A DNA stretch of 64,000 bases from Hyperoplus lanceolatus (lineage: Eukaryota; Chordata; Actinopteri; Uranoscopiformes; Ammodytidae): contig CM049414.1 in the NCBI GenBank assembly GCA_026929865.2, positions 7,801,001 to 7,865,000 on the forward strand. Reading direction: 5' to 3'. Shown piece after piece: positions 22,201-33,859 of the stretch. Made by a program: the position numbers and the translations under genes. Under the pieces are notes generated by a model that saw only the letters and a list, made by a program, of their open reading frames with translations, made no database searches and was not told the DNA's origin. The first letter of the stretch is position 1, and every line of letters starts with the position of its first letter.

Positions 22201-22330
22201 GCTATAAAGATTTCTGCCTCCTGACCCGGAGAGGCAGGCCTGTAATAAGAACCATCAAATCATGTGATTGATCGCCCGACGCCGCTCACTGGGGAGAAGG
22301 CAACAGGCTGGATGCGCCGGTGCTTGCCAA
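22201..22330. promoter_or_regulatory. Candidate regulatory element with PBX/HOX-type site
   Basis: Complex unique sequence with CTGTAATAAGAACC, ATCAAATCA and TGATTGAT at 22265-22272, the last being the classical PBX-HOX composite half-sites. Conservation is untested. Confidence 0.22.
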
Positions 22331-24195
22331 CGCTGAAGATGGTATGTGGGTGTGTGTGAGAAAAAAAGGGAAGATGAGACGGAGAGAACGAAAAGAGGCA
22401 GAGAGACTTGTTTAATAGGGAGGACGGGGGGCATGTCGGGTTTTCTTTTCTTTTCAAAGAGAGAGAGAGAGAGATGACAGATGGAAAGAGAAGCTTAGAA
22501 GGGACGAGGGGGGGAAAAAGTGGAAAAACGAGACTAGAGAAGCTGACATCAAGAGGAAGACAAGGTCGGACGACTGGAAATGAGAGGGATCGGGGACGGG
22601 AGACCCCATTAACCTGCAGCCAGGTGTAAATCACAGGTAGGGCTGCCAGTCGGGGTTTCGCTTTCCGCAACAACAAAAAAAGGACCACGTTTGAGTGTCT
22701 CTGGCCCCTACTGATTACTGCACAGTTTCGCAACAGCTTCTTCTCGCAACAGTTAACATCCGGGGGCGAGGTGACATGAACGTGACGGATGCCCTGCAAG
22801 CACAATGAGCTTAGAAGAATACGAGGGAGTGGCAGAGTTCCATATTTAAGTCTTTAAGGCTCAGTTTTCTCAAAGAGACAAGTGGCTGCACATGTCCCCT
22901 GAGTGGGTGTGTTGGTGTGTGTGTGTGCGCATACTGTCGAGCGAACGTTGTCAGTTTCTGTGTAATGTACAGAACAAGAAGCAAGTGAAAGCGTGTGTGA
23001 GTTCCCCCACCAAACTGCCCCAAGAAGCTGTGATATGGCGGTGTCATAATCCCCCCTAATCCGATTAGTTTCATGTATAAACTCTGTCCTGCGGGTGATG
23101 AGGGACTGGGGGGGGGGGAGAGACACTGCACACAAATCCCCCTCTGGCAAGACTTCTTCACACCTGGAGCTTCCAACTTCCAGTTGTCACACTCCACTGA
23201 ACGGAAGTCTCATCCCTGATAAGGATCGCGGGTGTCCGGGATCGGGGTATAACAGACACAAGACAGGGAGAGAGAGAGAGAGAGAGTTAATGTAAAGATG
23301 ATAGAGAGTGAAACTGTGGGAAAGCAGCAACGGCTAAATGTGGCATTGGTATGCGTGTACTCCTAGGTGGTTGAAGTGGGTTTTGCTTGGATGGGGCGGG
23401 TGACAGAATGATGATGGGGGCAGATCAGAGCCCAGAGCAGTTTTGTTTTCTTCTTTTTTTAAAGGTGGGAAGGGTTGATTGATTAATGGTTTTAAGCCCC
23501 CAGGGGAAACCTAGGTTGAACTTCCTGTACTTCTCTCACGTGTATAGCCTCAAACATTTAAAAATACTCCTATTTTCACTACACAAATATGTTTGTTTAG
23601 CATCTACTTTTTCAGCGTCTACCCAACTGCTTTCAGGGCAGCAGCAGTAGGAGTTTGTTATAGCGTAGAAAAAAATAGCTTTACTTTTTTCATGCTGCAT
23701 TTGCATTCAAAACATTGTTCAGCACTTTGTGTTGAGGCACAGTGTAAACGCCTCCTGGCAATGAACCTCGAAACGACCATATGTAGGAATCACATCCACA
23801 TCCTGGAAACTGTAACTCACGGAGCCCACTTTACCCCGAGGATGCACAGGCAGCAACTAGGTGTGTTGTAAAATATTTATGCATTAGTAAAAGAAAAACA
23901 ACTTCTTTAAAAGCCTTAAAGGAACAATAGAGTGTTTGTGAACAACTTGCGGAGCAGCACGGGTAAATATGTGGATAGGAGGGAGCGAGAGAGAGAGAGA
24001 GAGAGAGTGCTTTGAGCAGCAGAAGTTGTCGTGCAAGTTATGGAGGAATGAGACGTGTTTGAAAGACTATTAGAGCTGGCAGAACATTCTCTGTGTTTGG
24101 CTGCGAAGCGCCTGCTGTGAACGCCAAGCCTCGTTCCATTCGGCGAGGCCCAGTACTACATGTGAACAGAATGCGGTGTCACACACACAGGCGCA
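22331..24195. other. Unique stretch with short purine runs
   Basis: GA runs at 22459-22474, 23270-23286 and 23989-24007, and a G-run at 23109-23118. Frames of 90-181 codons (for example 22260-22805 on the minus strand) are Ser/Pro/Leu-rich, come from pyrimidine bias and show no domain. Confidence 0.4.
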
Positions 24196-24229
24196 CACAA
24201 AGACACTCGCACTCGCACTCACACTCACA

Positions 24230-24314
<85 letters not shown>

Positions 24315-24322
24315 AGAGAGAG
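24196..24322. repeat. Compound (CACTCG/CACTCA)n-(AC)n-(AG)n microsatellite
   Basis: An imperfect CACTCG/CACTCA hexamer array (about 24204-24232) leads into about 80 bp of pure AC, then a 12-bp AG run. The hexamer part suggests an older edge of the array. Confidence 0.97.
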
Positions 24323-25876
24323 GCCGTACGCACACTTGCTGAAACATTTGCCCAGGGGGCTGTTAACAGGCTGCGTAGTGAAACCGGGGAGTTTAGTCAA
24401 TGTGTGAAATTGGTTTCATTACTTTTGTGATTGGCAGGTTATATAACAACGGGTGCACTAGGGTTGTGACAGCATGTCATCAGCGTTAGGAGCGGCCTTT
24501 TGTCAACGATCAGAAAAATGTTCTGGAAAAATATGTTTTCAAGGTTTTTCTCCTAAACCAACTCAAACACAAATGAAATCTAGTTAGATATTTTTTTTTT
24601 GCGCAATGTGTTTAACATCGCATGTAACCATAGCAACAGTACTGCTACCAATTCGCTCTCTCTGTTGGAACAGACCCACAGTATAGGCGCATGGAGCAGG
24701 CCTGGTGGAACCGTAGTCTTTTGGGGGGTGGAGGGGGTTAAGTGGCCCTGCTGTAATAGCCATATGCGCTCTTAATTAAAAAAAAAATCATGGGCTATAG
24801 CAAGTAATGCCGCCCTTTAATTTTTAATATCAGTGTTGTTTCAAATTGTTTACACACGCTTCTACTCGGCAGCTGGTGTTACTGCTACTGCTGTTATGCT
24901 AATCACACCGCAAGATTTCAAGATTGTTTATTTGTCTTACGAACAACTATTACAGCGGCAATGGAGTTCTTGGGTCTCCCACTCCCTCTCAACAAGGCAA
25001 AAGGAGAGCAAGAAAGATGTATACAAAGAAATACAAAAGGGTAGAGGTGAGCTACCTGAGTCCTTTTAATAAACACAGAAAATAGTGAAATGAAATGTAA
25101 ATTGAAAACAATACTGTACTGTTCTTCTAGTGGTGCCACAGTAGCCTCTATTACTACACATATTACAAAATATTGGCTTCTTTGAATGCTGCTGCTGTTG
25201 TGTTGTAGTAGCCGAATTCCCCCATGGCTTGACAAAGACAAGGCGAGGCTGGACATCATCATTGTGTTTCAGAAAGGTTTATTTCAGGAGCTTCCATCAG
25301 ACATACAGAGGATTTCATGGAGCATCATAGCAGCAGTGAGAGCCGCATGGCACCTCTATGATAGTTACAGAACAGTGTCTTATATCTCATGTGTGTGGGG
25401 GGGATCATGTGTCTTAATCTTCTACTAACAGACAGATCGTTTCATCACAACAAGTCAAACACATGTCCTTCTATGGGTGCTCGTTCTCCCCCAGTGACCC
25501 CAACCTTTAAGACATACATGCTCAGCAAACTCTGGTATTAACCATTCAAAATCCACCACAGTGTTTCCTACATCTACCATTGACAGATTTTAAGCATTCA
25601 GAATGTGTGCTCAAGGTGATGAATGAACGAGGTTACAGATTAAAGACAAAGGGATGCAGAGATGATACAAATAAATCAAAAGTGTGTTTATGTCTCTTTA
25701 TGACCTCTGAGTAGAGGCACAGTGTCGGGTTAGGAAGGCTCTGGTGATGCACGTTACAAGTGGTCACTCCCCAGCGACACGGGGAGCCTCTGGGCCACAG
25801 AATGTCCCGACACAGCGCTTTCCCTTTTTTTTTCTCCATGCATCGCAGAGAGAAAGCACAGAGGCTGACGAGGGCA
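24323..25876. other. Unique stretch with a possible LINE tail
   Basis: About 24910-25075 (CAAGATTTCAAGATTGTTTA, then TTTGTCTTACGAACAACTAT) resembles the 3' tail of a fish LINE, but ends and frame cannot be set. The rest shows nothing recognised. Confidence 0.3.
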
Positions 25877-25943
25877 AACACACACACACACACACACACG
25901 CACATACACGTGAGAACACACACACACACACACACACACACAC
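25877..25943. repeat. (CA)n microsatellite, interrupted
   Basis: Two AC blocks separated by GCACATACACGTGAGA. Confidence 0.95.
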
Positions 25944-26739
25944 GGGCGGTGGCACTTAGGCCCTGGAAATTTGCTGACATGTCTGCATCGACCAGGCGGC
26001 TCTCAGTCTGTGGTGTTGCTGAGCGGTTCAGCTGTGACAACGCCGGCAATGACACCCCTCACCCAAGGGTGACCGGAGGACAGAACTTGACTCACAGAAG
26101 CAGCTGTTCCGTTGGATGTATAAGGACTCGGAGCATAGGAAAATATAAGTAATATGTATTCACAGACTTTGTCCACTGAAAAGATGGCATTGTGTATAAA
26201 TGAACATAAAGTACATAAAAATACCGGTTTATAAATAAGACTGATAAATTAGGTTTAAAATGCACAAAAATAACACAGAGATTTGAATGTCAGATTTTTT
26301 TTTTTTTTTTTTGCGCAGACATACCTTCTGAGTTGCTAGACAGAAAATCAGACCATCAGCCCTTTTTGCTTTTGAGTTGTTTGGGTTGAGGAGGGGAAAA
26401 GTGGGTCACTCTGAAACACCCTGGGGAAGCTGCGAATGGATGGAAGGGTACAAGTGTGTGTGTGAGTGACTGTGTGTGTGAGTGAGTGTGTGAGAGAGTG
26501 GGATGGGTTGGGATGAGAGTAGAGTAGAAATGAGGAGTCAGAGGGGATGCTGACTGTTCAGTCATGCAAGAAGATTCAACTCTTGAACCCCCTACCCCCC
26601 AATCTTGCTTGTTTGCAAGATTCCAAGGTGACTTTTGCAAATGACATGTTTTATCTGACCAACAGTCATCCCCACAAATACAAATACCCATATTGACAAA
26701 TCTCAGCTTTGAAAATGACACACTATACGATGGAAGGAG
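25944..26739. other. Unique stretch
   Basis: T-run of 18 at 26295-26312 and GTGTGAGTG-type runs at 26454-26500. No gene recognised. Confidence 0.4.
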
Positions 26740-26747
26740 GAGTAAAC

Positions 26748-27982
26748 TAGGGCTGCAACAACGAATCGATAAAATCGATTAAAATCGATTACTAAAAGCG
26801 TTGGCAACGAATTTGGTCATCGATTCGTTGAGTCGCGCGATTAATAAGTCACTTGCAGGCGCGGCACTGTTTACATCCAGCCGCCGACAGGTTCATGCAC
26901 GCCCACAGCGAGCCTTCCGCACGTGAAGGCTCGCTTCACGTGCGGGAAAGCTATAGTGTGAGCGGCCACAGCTTGTATTTTGGTCATATCTAACACTGGA
27001 CTGCAGGCCTATATGAAAGTGTTGTACCTTTGCTTCCTTTGGGTTTAAAAACTCCTTCAACTCAGTATCCGTCTAGTCCAAAAAAACTCTGTCAGCTGCT
27101 GCTGCTGCAGACGGTGTGGCATCGGAGAGTCGGCACGGCGCATCAACAGTCATTCAAAGCAGCGGCAGTAATCACACAACCGAACGGTGTAGAAAGTCCC
27201 GTCAGTTAAAAATAGTGATCCAGATTTTAAATCCATGTTAAAATCGGAAGGATATAGAGCTAGTTAGCTTAAAAAAGTAGCAAACATGTCAACTGTGATG
27301 TGTTCAGGCCGGCTCAGTAATATGATTGATGTGTTCAAATGCAACACAAAAAAGGAAATTTGAGATTTTGGCGAAACTTGTTTTCCCAGTAATATAAAAT
27401 AGATAGTAAAGATGGAATTATGACCTGTTTAATGTCCTATCTTGAGCTATGATCTTATCAGCAATTAAAGCAATAATACAAGTTCTATTTCAACAAAATA
27501 ATAGAAAATTATCAATTCTGATATCAATAAAGACTTTGATCGTTAAGGAGTCTTGAAAATGGTATCAATATCAATACAAATTAACGATCTCCTGTCATCT
27601 GAGAGAAATTAAGATGACTTAATTTTTTTAACCGTTAGTATTTACCGGTTAAAAATATTATCGGTTGACTGGTTTACCATGGACATCCCTTATACTGTAT
27701 AAATGTATATCATACATTGTATGTTTCTTTTTGTGTTATCCCAGTTAAGTTTATTTTTAATTTTGTATCATTTAATATTACTTTTAATAGTTCCGGGACG
27801 TTGGAGCAATAACCTGGTGTTTTGACACTTCAGTCTGCACTGTGAATTTGAAGTAATGTTCAGTTTTTGAATAAAGATGCGGCATTTACAAATGTTTCTT
27901 TTTTTTATCCGATTCATCGATTAATCGAAAAAATAATCGACCGATTCATCGATTATTGAAATAATCGTTAGTTGCAGCCCTA
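26748..27982. mobile_element. hAT-family non-autonomous transposon with perfect target duplication
   Basis: The ends TAGGGCTGCAAC and GTTGCAGCCCTA are perfect 12-bp inverted repeats, followed inward by further complementary ATCGATTAATCG-type sequence. GAGTAAAC at 26740-26747 and 27983-27990 is an exact 8-bp target-site duplication. The 1235-bp element has no transposase frame. An AATAAA near 27870 may be the old polyadenylation signal of the parent element. A perfect hairpin with two CACGTG boxes lies at 26917-26945. Confidence 0.9.
26917..26945. repeat. Perfect 12-bp hairpin carrying CACGTG on both arms
   Basis: CCGCACGTGAAG at 26917-26928 is followed by a 5-base loop and its exact inverse CTTCACGTGCGG at 26934-26945. 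Each arm holds the E-box CACGTG. It lies inside the hAT element. Confidence 0.7.
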
Positions 27983-27990
27983 GAGTAAAC

Positions 27991-29238
27991 CACCCCGATT
28001 CTATGGCAGCTCGTGGTATACAAGACAGACTTTAACAGCATATACTCGCTGCTACAGACACATTTTGGTCAGCGATAAACAAGTATCAAAGTTTGACTAC
28101 CTGGCCCTCCTTGTGAATTTAGTTTCTCTTGTGCCCGTCCATGCTTGACTTGCCCCTGGGCAGATGTGAGAAAAAGTGGCAGCGCAAAGAAAACAACCGC
28201 CAAAAAAAAGCGGTTTGTTGAGGATGAGAGGTGCAGACGGAGGCAAGAATGAAATAGTAATGAGAGGAGATGGGTCTGGCACGGGCCACTGCTGAGCGTC
28301 ACTCTCTTCCTCACCCCGACCTCCCGCTGTGATAATGTCCCTCCTCGTCTCCGTCTCCCCACCCAGCCTGGACCTCGTATGGCTTTCTCTCTGTGCGTTA
28401 ACCTGTCCTGTCCTCCTCAACAGCAGGAGGGCCGAGAGACGTCCAGAGCAATGTGTGAGAAAAAGGAACACTTTCTTCTCAGTGGCTCAGTATATAAAGC
28501 CATCAGTGTCCCTGTTACAGGGCCTGCCGCCCGTCTGTCCTCCTCACCCTCCTGTCTAGTTATCACACTGTTTATTCAGCCTGGCATTGTTTCCTCTTTT
28601 CTGCTTTCCAAAGTGTTTTTCTTCTCTGAAAATGAAGAGAGTGTGATTCACTGCATTCATTTGGGGACAGTGGGAGCAACTGAAAATGAAAAGACGTCTG
28701 TGAGGTGGAGGGAGGGGAGGGGCTGTGTGGGTAGGGGGGGGAGGTAACCCCCTCAGGGTACCAAGGGGCTTCCATGCCAGCCAGAGTTGGGTGGTGGTGG
28801 TGGTGTGGTGGTGAAGGAATGGAAAGAGGGGGCCTCTCTCTGAAGCGTTTCCCCCTGCTGATTGAGATGTACCCCACACAGGCCAAACCCCTACTCTCTC
28901 GGGGTGGATCTGCCCCCTCTGGCCTCCGGGGAGCGCCAGTCCGAGTCAAGAGCCTGCTGGGAAGCAGCGTGTGGGGGGATGAACTTGACGTGCCGCTGGA
29001 CAGAGTCGAAAGGATCCTACGGGTAGAGAGAGGAGGGGTAGAGAGGGTGAGGTGGGGGTACCGCTCTGTGCCAAGGTTGCCCGGGTGACGGGCAGAAGGG
29101 AGAGGCATGATATTCACTCGCTGGCCCTAGAAGGGTTTTTTTTAATTTTCGTGTCCTGTGTGTGTGTTGTTTGGTGTTTGCGATGCTGTCTGGTGTGTCG
29201 CTGCGCCCGCTGTGGGGATGCTCCGATCCCTGCCGCTC
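27991..29238. other. Unique GC-rich stretch
   Basis: G- and C-rich low-complexity blocks (28690-28800) give overlapping frames on both strands (104-181 codons) that I do not accept as genes. About 28887-29021 has some exon-like character but weak splice signals. Confidence 0.35.
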
Positions 29239-29269
29239 TGGTGTCTTCACCGCTGCCCTTTGATGATGA

Positions 29270-29344
<75 letters not shown>
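29239..29344. repeat. (AC)n microsatellite, first of a duplicated pair
   Basis: About 73 bp of pure AC from 29272. Its left flank (GGTGTCTTCACCGCTGCCCT then TTGATG) resembles that of the next AC tract at 29405-29432. Confidence 0.95.
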
Positions 29345-29345
<1 letters not shown>

Positions 29346-29404
29346 CGTTACTGATACACATTTAGATACAAGAGCAGAGTGAAGAAGTCTCCCACATTGC
29401 TTTG

Positions 29405-29439
29405 GTGTCAATGCCGCTTTCCTTTGATGCTACAGTACA

Positions 29440-29504
<65 letters not shown>
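29405..29504. repeat. (AC)n microsatellite, second of a duplicated pair
   Basis: About 65 bp of AC from 29440. The left flank, GGTGTCAATGCCGCTTTCCT then TTGATG, matches the flank of the first tract about 165 bp upstream, so the block was probably duplicated in tandem. Confidence 0.95.
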
Positions 29505-29506
<2 letters not shown>

Positions 29507-30760
29507 CGATTACACTATAAGTTGAAGTTGCTTAGTAATGTCTGGCAATTGGTCCCATTCAGTTGCTTTTATGATGGGCTAATCACAATAGTTTGAGAAA
29601 TTACGGGCGAGCCGACAGATTGATTGTATGTGCAGTGAGGTGCAGTGTGCGAGTGATTATGTGGGTCTGGTTTGTGTTAGGGCCTCCGTCGAGGGATATA
29701 AGGCGGTTACTGTACTGCGAGCTACCGATGTGTTCTGGTATCCATTTGGATGAATCAGCACTGATGACTGAGCTGCACAGAGGGACTGGACTCGGCCAGA
29801 TAACTACTGCTCTTCCCCTGATCAAACAAACCACCAGCAGAGACCTCATGTCATGCATTCTCTCACTCCATTATCTTCTCTCTGCTCTTTTTCCTCTACC
29901 TCTTTCTATCAATTTCTTCTTTTTTTCCTTTTTACGTTCTGCCCTTTTTTCCCCAACATTTACTCCGTTCCTCTCCCATCTGCTCCTATTTAATTGCCAC
30001 CTGCCACTGGCAATCACCGTTATTCAGATTCCCGGATATTTCCAGTGTCATATAGGCAGCGGGGTCGGCCAGATAAAGAGAAAGCAGAGAGGAGATGATG
30101 AGAGGAGAAATGATCCGTGATTCATCAGGAGCTAAAGAGAAACAGGAAGCACTTTTTTCCCTCCTTCTTGTCTTTAAATGCAGCAAAAATGATTCAAGTG
30201 GAACTTTTTAAAGCGAGGCGTTCAGGCTCCTAGAGGTGGAAATGTTATACCTGCGCGTAGATCTAGAGTGACATGTATGGATGAGAGGGATCAAAGGCGG
30301 TCTGGGGGTCTAGAGGAGGCCAAACAATCACCCTGAAACAGATAATTGGCCAGTGCAGGGGTTCATAATGGAGCTGTCAAAAGGGGTTCCCCCTTTTCAC
30401 AGAACAATGGTATGTGAGTGGGTGTGTGCATGTAATGTGCACATGCTACGTACATGTGGACAGACAGGCTTTCAAAATTGGGACTAAAGGTCTTGTTTGA
30501 GTCTGATGCATGCCTCTGGGGAAGGTTTAGGCGTCCGTAAAAGACTAGAAGAGTGAGAAGAAAGACAAATAGAAAAAGAGAGGCGGCATCCTTTTAGATG
30601 ATTTGGCTCGTGCAGGGATTACTCTGCGATATTGTGATGTGTATTGTTTGACATCGAAGGCTCTCAGGAGCAAATGATAATTTCAAAGTATCTATAGCTG
30701 CGTGGATTGATTTCTTTGACTATCGTTTCAAATAATCAGCTCTAAGTTCACCTCCTTAGC
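29505..30760. other. Unique stretch
   Basis: A candidate conserved part near 29530-29720 (CTAATCACAATAGTTTGAGA) is unproven. The 175-codon plus-strand frame at 29593-30120 has no recognised domain and a hydrophobic low-complexity middle; I do not call it a gene. Confidence 0.35.
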
Positions 30761-31340
30761 CAGTCCTGAACAAGCCCCAACCTCAGCGATTTTTACCAGC
30801 ATCCAATAAGAAAGTGACCACAACTGTAGTAACCCAGAAGTGCCACTGGGGGGTGGTACCAAGACCGAGCAGTTTTTCTTTGACTCACTTGTTAGACAGG
30901 CCGTTTTCAAAGTCTTATTAAACCTATTTACAGCCTGGTCCACAAAACCATTTTTGTCTGTATGTTTAGGTCATATCTCCATGACAACACTGAGGGGGGT
31001 GAATTTTTTTGGACCACGCTAGTTTTTATTTTATCGGAGGTTAAAATGTATTGGCGCGATCTCTTGAGTGACAGCTCTCCGCCCGTTGTCCCTCACTTTG
31101 CCTCGGACGTATACGTCAGCTATCGCCCTCCCCCCGACGTGAGGCGGAGTAAGAATCTCACGAAATGGCGACGCGCACAAACCAAGATTATTGGATGCCG
31201 TGTGAATAACTGAGGTCAGCCCGGATGCTACATCCATATTATTTACTAACTATGGTCCTGAAGCTTGCTTTGGGCCCGTCCCATGGCCGCCTTCTGCAGG
31301 TATGTGGAAAACGTAACTTCAAAAAGAGAGAGGGCAAATG
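30761..31340 (+). repeat. Probable interspersed repeat
   Basis: The core (TATTTACAGCCTGGTCCACA, then TCATATCTCCATGACAACAC and GGGGGGTGAATTTTTTTGG) resembles a repeat I associate with many fish genomes. The later part (GAGTGACAGCTCTCCGCCC) is CpG-rich. Ends and class cannot be determined from one copy. Confidence 0.4.
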
Positions 31341-31566
31341 CATAGCAGCCTTAAGTGAGGTGTGAACTTAGAAAAAGCACTTAGTAAGGCTCCATACATT
31401 TTTATTTTTATCATCAAATTTTCAACACATCGTCTTCCTCAGGAGATCTGTCCTATCCATATCATTCAAATAGTGGTTTTAGAGAGCATGGCGGAAAGCA
31501 TATCCCACATTGTTTTGTGGGATACTCAATACTCAATACAGTTTGTAATGATTTAAAAACACCCCC
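31341..31566. other. Unique spacer
   Basis: Nothing recognised; a C-run precedes the next element. Confidence 0.4.
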
Positions 31567-31575
31567 CCTCATTTG

Positions 31576-32184
31576 TAGCCTGGCTCCGCCCGCCTACCTA
31601 CTTCCGCTCAATTTTCATTTCACTTCAGTTGTCAGTCTGGGTGTGCGGTGTATTCATGGGTTCCTGCTCAGGCAAATTTCTGCCAGTCCAATCAGCGAAC
31701 AGAGCGAGTGGCTGAGAACGATGACGTCGAAGTCGCGCTCCAGTTTCAGTTGAATGCTGCGTTTCTTTATACTCGGAAATCGGAAATTTCCGACTTGGTA
31801 GTTCCGAGTTCCGACCTGTCTGTGTTCCAGTGCATCTGCTCGGGAAAGTATGGACGCCTACAACCTTTCTCATCCAAAATGTTAGGCTCTAGCAAGTTAC
31901 CGTTGCCAGGTGCGGTAGATCCATAGACTACAATATGTAGTGAAGTCGGAAATTTCCGAGTTCCCTGTACAACTGGAACGCACCGTCAGAAGCCGGCTCA
32001 TGACATACGTCTGACCAAACGTGATGCGATTGGTTGGCTAATCCAGAGTGGCACTGGGCAGATCCAATAGTTTTAAACTTCAACAGACACCTGCCTCCAA
32101 TTGAGTGAACGTTTGCCAATTACAGCACTTCCAGACCTTCCGTACAAATGAAATGAAGTATGATGCTCGGGTAGCACCAGGCTA
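31576..32184. mobile_element. Terminal-inverted-repeat transposon with 9-bp target duplication
   Basis: The left end reads TAGCCTGGCTCCGCCCG and the right end, inverted, TAGCCTGGTGCTACCCG. CCTCATTTG flanks it exactly at 31567-31575 and 32185-32193. Nine bases is typical of Mutator-like insertions; counting only eight would suit hAT, so the superfamily is open. The interior has two GGAAATTTCC palindromes (31782-31791 and 31948-31957) on an internal inverted repeat (CGGAAATTTCCGACTT / AAGTCGGAAATTTCCG). No transposase frame. Confidence 0.75.
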
Positions 32185-32193
32185 CCTCATTTG

Positions 32194-32924
32194 AGGCTCA
32201 CACCAACAAATATTTGACATGCTTGCATTATAAATAGATAATCTGTAGATTCTGTAGATTGGAAAGTCAGTCAATCGACTGCAACATTTTCATATATTTT
32301 AGCATTAGCTTTGAAATAATTGATATGAAATGGAATTGAATTCATTTAGTAGTCCGCATTTTTAATGAAGACAAGAGGGGGCAAAGGGAAGAGATGGAAG
32401 GAGGAGAGGAGATTGACGGTCCTAATCCCTTCTTGGTGGCCTGGCTTCCATTCAACACAACAGGTCCCATAATTACCCCCTCTCCTCTGGCAGCTCACAC
32501 TCACAGCTCTAGCAGCGGGGAACTGGCTAATACTCTTCTTCATCCTCTCTTACACACACACATACACACATACGCACACACACAGATTCTGGTTTTGGAT
32601 CTGTTGTCTGTCTGCTGTTGGGCTGGTGGTGAAATGCAGCAATAGGACAGACAGAAGGAGGGGCGGGAGAGGACAGTGTGGTCCCTATGACACTCGTCCA
32701 AAATCAAGAGAAATCTTTTTTTGGCCGGCAGAAGGTGTAGTCAAGTAGCCGTCAGGGTCGACCGCGTTTATTTGACTCTCTCCTCTCTCTCCCTGTCTGT
32801 CTGTCTCTGGCCAGACCGCCTCTGTGCACTGCTCACCTAATTAACACGCTCACACACGGCCAATAGTGTGTTTCGGCGGGAAAGAAAGATGACAGTTACA
32901 CCGGTATGACAGAAAGGGCTCGAG

Positions 32925-32927
<3 letters not shown>
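32194..32927. other. Unique stretch
   Basis: About 32740-32900 contains CCTAATTAACACGCTC and GGCCAATAG within complex sequence and may be a conserved block. A mixed CA run lies at 32553-32584. Confidence 0.3.

Positions 32928-32956
<29 letters not shown>
32928..32956. repeat. (TG)n microsatellite
   Basis: About 28 bp of pure TG. Confidence 0.92.
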
Positions 32957-33494
32957 CCCACGCGCTTCTAAAAGCATCGTAAGTTGCATTCAGAGTCCAA
33001 TCTGAATATGTCCTATGTTAACATATATAAGCACATACTCAGACATACATGTATGGTAAAAATAAAAAGTAATTATTTTACACTGCTACCCAACAAATAA
33101 ATTGAACTGATCTTACTTTCATTCCTATGCTTTTTAAAGTGTTTGACAGCAAATAGATTTTATTTATTTTTTGCAGCATACACGATGAAAAAGCTTTGCA
33201 TCTTTGAATGTGAATTTTGAATGAATATGTGCATGTGTGTATATTCAAAGGGTGAAACCAAGGTGCATTTCCCCCTATTTGGCCTTGCTAATCTGTCAAG
33301 TCCATTGATGCATTTTGATATTCAACAAAGATAAATGTGAAAGATTGAATCGTGGTTTTTTCAATACGAAGAGTTGGTAGTGAACTCAAGTCTTGAATGC
33401 AAGTATTGTTGAGAGTCCAAAGTTGGAAAGGTTGACTTCATTTTTCACATGTAATAATTCAATAAGGTTTTCATCCTCACTTCAGTTTTGTCAT
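32957..33494. other. AT-rich unique stretch
   Basis: Nothing recognised before the Tc1-like element. Confidence 0.45.
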
Positions 33495-33859
33495 TACAGT
33501 GGCTTGCAAAAGTATTCATACCCCTTGAAATGTTCTACATTTTGTCATGTTACAACCACATACGTACATTTATTTTTTGGGGATTTTATGTGATAGACCA
33601 ACACAAAGTGGCGCATCATTGTGAAGTGGAATGAAAATTAAACATGGTTTTAATTTTTTTTTATAAATATAAAACTGAAAAGTGTGGCGTGCAAAAGTAT
33701 TCAGCCCCCTGAGTCAATGCTTTGTAAAACCACCTATCACTGCCATTACAACTGCAAATCTATTGGAGTATTTCTCTACCAGCTTTGCACATCTAAAGAC
33801 TGATATTTACTGCCCATTCTTCTTTGCAAAATAGCTCGAACTACAGATTCAGGATCAGA

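Noticed and set aside
22260-22805. A 181-codon minus-strand frame
   Set aside because: Ser/Leu/Pro-rich from pyrimidine bias, no domain, and overlapped by plus-strand frames.
24070-24430. Frames of 70-104 codons encoding Thr-His or Val-Cys repeats
   Set aside because: They are translations of the CA/GT microsatellite; the same occurs at 10.1, 29.3, 40.7 and 60.3 kb.
28572-29117. A 181-codon minus-strand frame
   Set aside because: Pro/Ser/His-rich low complexity with overlapping frames on the other strand; no domain.
29593-30120. A 175-codon plus-strand frame
   Set aside because: No recognised motif and a hydrophobic stretch arising from a T/C-rich run; no splice or promoter support.
31782-31957. 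Functional NF-kappaB enhancer
   Set aside because: The two GGAAATTTCC sites are part of the transposon's own inverted repeat, so selection for binding cannot be assumed; kept only as an observation.
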